Positions 61,679 to 64,000 of a stretch of DNA of 64,000 nucleotides are shown here, in pieces. The notes beneath the pieces were generated by a model, which made no database searches, had not been told where the DNA came from, and saw nothing but the letters and a program-made list of their open reading frames with translations. Within the stretch, counting starts at the first letter, position 1. The number at the start of each line of letters is the position of its first letter. Source of the stretch: Cryptomeria japonica. Taxonomy: Eukaryota > Streptophyta > Pinopsida > Cupressales > Cupressaceae. A program made the position numbers and the translations under genes. The DNA lies in assembly GCF_030272615.1 (NCBI RefSeq), contig NC_081412.1, forward strand, positions 696,700,083 to 696,764,082. Reading direction: 5' to 3'.

Positions 61679-64000
61679 TTAAGTATAGTACCTTTTCAGA
61701 TGGATGTTGTTAGTTGGTTCGTCGAGCACATCTCCTTCAGAATTTGTTAGCTGATAAGCACCTGATCCATAAACGGATATGATAACATAGGGACCCAACC
61801 AGTTAGGTTCAAATTTCCCTTTCTTTTCTCGATCTTGCTGATTTCTTGGATTTTCTTTAAGGACTAGGTCACCAACCTTGAAGTTGCGGGGAATGACCTT
61901 GTGATTGTAGCTCTTGCACATGCATTGCTGATATGCTTTGAGATGAGTATAAGCATGTTGGCGTCGTTCATCCAATAGCTCAAGTTCTTGTAGACGATTA
62001 ACTCGATACTCTTCATCTGGGATTAAGCCTTTCAAAGAGATTCTGAGAGATGGGATCTCTACTTCCAGGGGTAAAATAGCCTCGGATCCATATACCAATG
62101 AGTATGGTGTTGCTCCTGTAGGTGTGCGGATGCTGGTCCTGTATGCCCAAAGTGCTGGATTGAGTTGTACATGCCAATCTTTGCCTGCATCATTCACTGT
62201 TTTCTTGAGGATTTTCAGTATTGTCTTGTTAGATGCTTTTGCTTGACCATTTCCCTGTGGGTAATATGGTGTAGAGAACCTATGTTGGATTTTGAATTTT
62301 TCACATAGTTCTTGGACATCTTGATTTTTGAAGGGCCGTCCATTATCTGTGATGATTGAACTTGGAATACCATATCTGCAGATCAGATAATTGAGGATAA
62401 AAGAGGCAATTTGTTTCCCGGTCACCGTGGTCATGGGAACTGCTTCTATCCATTTGGTAAAGTACTCTGTTGCAGTTATAATGAACTTGTGTCCATTTGA
62501 AGATGACGGATGAATTTTGCCAACTAGGTCCAATCCCCACTGACAAAAGGGCCATGATGTTGTAAAGGGCTGTTGTTCCTGTGCTGGTGCATGTATTAGA
62601 TTACCATGGATTTGGCATTTAGGACATTTCTTGGCAAAGTGATATGAATCTTTCTCCATTCTAGGCCAGTAGTATCCCATCCTTAGAAGCTTTTTAGCAA
62701 GAGTAGTGCCACTTGAATGTGTGCCACAAATACCTTCATGAAGCTCGTGTAAAGCCAAATCGGAATCATTACGATCAAGACAACGAAGAAGAGTACCATC
62801 GAGACCTCGACGATATAGAGTATTAGCGGTAAGGGTATAACGGGCAGCTTGTCGGATAAAGTTACGTTTTTGGTTACGGGATTGGTCAATGGGTAAGATA
62901 TTATGCTTGAGGTAGTCGTATATTGGTCCATATAACGGAGAATCTGAACCAGTCAAGGCATAGATAACATGGGATTCGGAGTGGTCATAGGCGGGGGAGA
63001 ACAGTTGCTCTACCAGGAACTCATAATGACTCTGTTGCTCAGGAATTTGTAGTAGCGAAGCGATTGTAGCCATTGCATCGGCTGCTTTGTTGTTCAACCT
63101 TGGTATTTGCTCGAAGGTGATGTGCACAAAATACTGTTTGAAGTCATCCACCATTCGTTTGTAGGGTAGTAGCTTGTCGTCCTTTGTCTGATAGTTGTTA
63201 TTGATTTGATTAATGACCAGTTGTGAGTCTCCATAGACTTTTAACTCTGTGATTTTCCATTCTACGGCCATTTTGATGCCTATGACCAGTGCTTCATATT
63301 CAGCCACATTATTTGTGCATGGAAACATAAGTCTGTATGATTTTGGCATAGTGTGTCCTTCAGGAGTGATGAACAGAATGCCGGCACCTGAACCATGTTG
63401 AGTATAGGATCCGTCAAAGTATAGTGTCCATTGTTTAGTAGAAAGAGCAAGTACATCCCTGTCTGGAAATTCAACCTCCATGGTTTGTTTGCCTGGTAGC
63501 AGTGCTTCGGCCAACTGATCTGCAATTGCTTGTCCTTTGATGGCTCGTCTTTCTGTGTATTGGATGTCGAATTCACTGAGAATCATGACCCATTTAGCCA
63601 ATCGGCCTGTAAGAGCGGCCTTGCTGAGTAGATATTTGAGAGGATCAATTATCGCAACTAGCTTGATGGTGTGTGCTAGCATGTAATGTCGGAACTTCTG
63701 AGACGCAAAGACCACTGTTAGGCAAGCCTTTTCAATGAATGTATAGTTGAGCTCATAGCCATTCAATGTTCTACTGATGTAGTATATGGCGCGTTCCTTT
63801 CCTTGTTGATCTTCTTGTGCCAATAATGCCCCCAGTGAAATATCTGTTGTTGAGATATATAGAATAAGTGGCTTTCCGGTGACTGGTGGTACTAGAACTG
63901 GTGGATTCATTAGGTACTGTTTGATTTGATAAAAACATTCGACACACTTAGCCTCCCATTTGAATGGTACATTTTTGTGTAGCAAATGGCTAATTGGTAG
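61679..64000 (-). CDS. Element F pol: RNase H, second RNase H, integrase (partial, open frame)
   Basis: An uninterrupted minus-strand frame to a stop at 61679, open through the window edge. Residue numbers count from 63985. RNase H occupies about 1-165 (LYISTTDISLGALLAQ, KLVAIIDPLKYLLSK); archaeal-type RNase H about 190-325 (LYFDGSYTQHGSG, NNVAEYEALVIG, KVYGDSQLVINQ), diagnostic of Tat; integrase zinc domain about 415-465 (HELHEGICGTH ... CPKCQIHG); integrase core from about 480 (WGLDLVGKIH, ITDNGRPFKN); and a GPF-like end (LGPYVIISVYGSGAYQL). The third catalytic residue, expected in QAEASNK, is Lys in QAKASNK (codon 62237-62239), which should abolish integration. Reverse transcriptase, protease and gag lie beyond the window. 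Confidence 0.92.
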   Translation of the reverse strand, partial: LPISHLLHKNVPFKWEAKCVECFYQIKQYLMNPPVLVPPVTGKPLILYISTTDISLGALLAQEDQQGKERAIYYISRTLNGYELNYTFIEKACLTVVFASQKFRHYMLAHTIKLVAIIDPLKYLLSKAALTGRLAKWVMILSEFDIQYTERRAIKGQAIADQLAEALLPGKQTMEVEFPDRDVLALSTKQWTLYFDGSYTQHGSGAGILFITPEGHTMPKSYRLMFPCTNNVAEYEALVIGIKMAVEWKITELKVYGDSQLVINQINNNYQTKDDKLLPYKRMVDDFKQYFVHITFEQIPRLNNKAADAMATIASLLQIPEQQSHYEFLVEQLFSPAYDHSESHVIYALTGSDSPLYGPIYDYLKHNILPIDQSRNQKRNFIRQAARYTLTANTLYRRGLDGTLLRCLDRNDSDLALHELHEGICGTHSSGTTLAKKLLRMGYYWPRMEKDSYHFAKKCPKCQIHGNLIHAPAQEQQPFTTSWPFCQWGLDLVGKIHPSSSNGHKFIITATEYFTKWIEAVPMTTVTGKQIASFILNYLICRYGIPSSIITDNGRPFKNQDVQELCEKFKIQHRFSTPYYPQGNGQAKASNKTILKILKKTVNDAGKDWHVQLNPALWAYRTSIRTPTGATPYSLVYGSEAILPLEVEIPSLRISLKGLIPDEEYRVNRLQELELLDERRQHAYTHLKAYQQCMCKSYNHKVIPRNFKVGDLVLKENPRNQQDREKKGKFEPNWLGPYVIISVYGSGAYQLTNSEGDVLDEPTNNIHLKRYYT

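Larger units (their letters stand above)
57317..64000 (-). mobile_element. Tat-type Gypsy element F (minus strand), 5' part beyond the window
   Basis: Pol occupies 61679-64000 and continues outward. The 3' non-coding region is 59501-61678, the polypurine tract 59483-59500 (minus AAGAGGGGCAAAA), and the 3' LTR 57317-59482. It interrupts LTR E2 at 57316, so the expected 5-bp duplication is ATATG (57312-57316). Homologous to G but far better preserved. Confidence 0.88.

Overview
The window is nuclear DNA of a seed plant, very probably a gymnosperm (conifer-like). The evidence is AT-rich, gene-poor sequence made almost entirely of nested LTR retrotransposons: Sirevirus-type Ty1-copia with ACCGG-rich LTRs and Tat-type Ty3-gypsy with a second RNase H. 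Plant is certain from the element lineages; conifer is inference. No prokaryotic feature, rRNA, tRNA or CRISPR was found. The only convincing host genes are two tandem, apparently intact GNAT acetyltransferase genes on the minus strand (39486-40130 and 42306-42941).

Layout. (1) <1-11352: Copia element A on the minus strand, its 3' LTR cut by the window edge. A 5183-bp non-coding TG...CA insertion (1984-7166, 5-bp target duplication) splits its pol gene. (2) 11353-13945: LTR D (plus) and solo LTR D' (minus, 13415-13940, target duplication GTCCC) around unclassified DNA. (3) 14039-about 28490: decayed Tat element G (plus), into which a full-length decayed Copia element B (17233-24398, target duplication CTAAC) and a 1.1-kb inverted-repeat element (24452-25553, target duplication ATATC) were inserted. 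(4) 28490-39400: sparse DNA with a Copia RNase H scrap, a LINE ORF1 remnant and a probable solo LTR (36590-37580). (5) 39400-46400: tandem segmental duplication carrying the two GNAT genes; a rearranged 1.1-kb Gypsy derivative (42979-44097, target duplication TGTAT) sits 37 bp upstream of the second start codon. (6) 46450-57316: LTR remnants E1/E2, with E2 split by Copia element C (49583-57148). (7) 57317-64000: Tat element F (minus), with its 3' LTR, a long repeat-filled 3' region and an almost intact pol reading frame that continues past the window end.

The most unusual object is element C. It has matched LTRs, a target duplication, a primer-binding site and several polypurine tracts, but no protease, integrase, reverse transcriptase or RNase H. 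It instead carries a shortened coiled-coil/zinc-knuckle gag and a separate reading frame of about 1075 codons for a protein I do not recognise (52478-55705), interrupted by six stops that all look like C-to-T changes. It would have to be mobilised by enzymes of related Copia elements such as A or B.

Insertion order that can be read from nesting: the 5.2-kb insertion is younger than A; B and the inverted-repeat element are younger than G; C and F are both younger than LTR E2; the Gypsy derivative in the GNAT leader is younger than the gene duplication.
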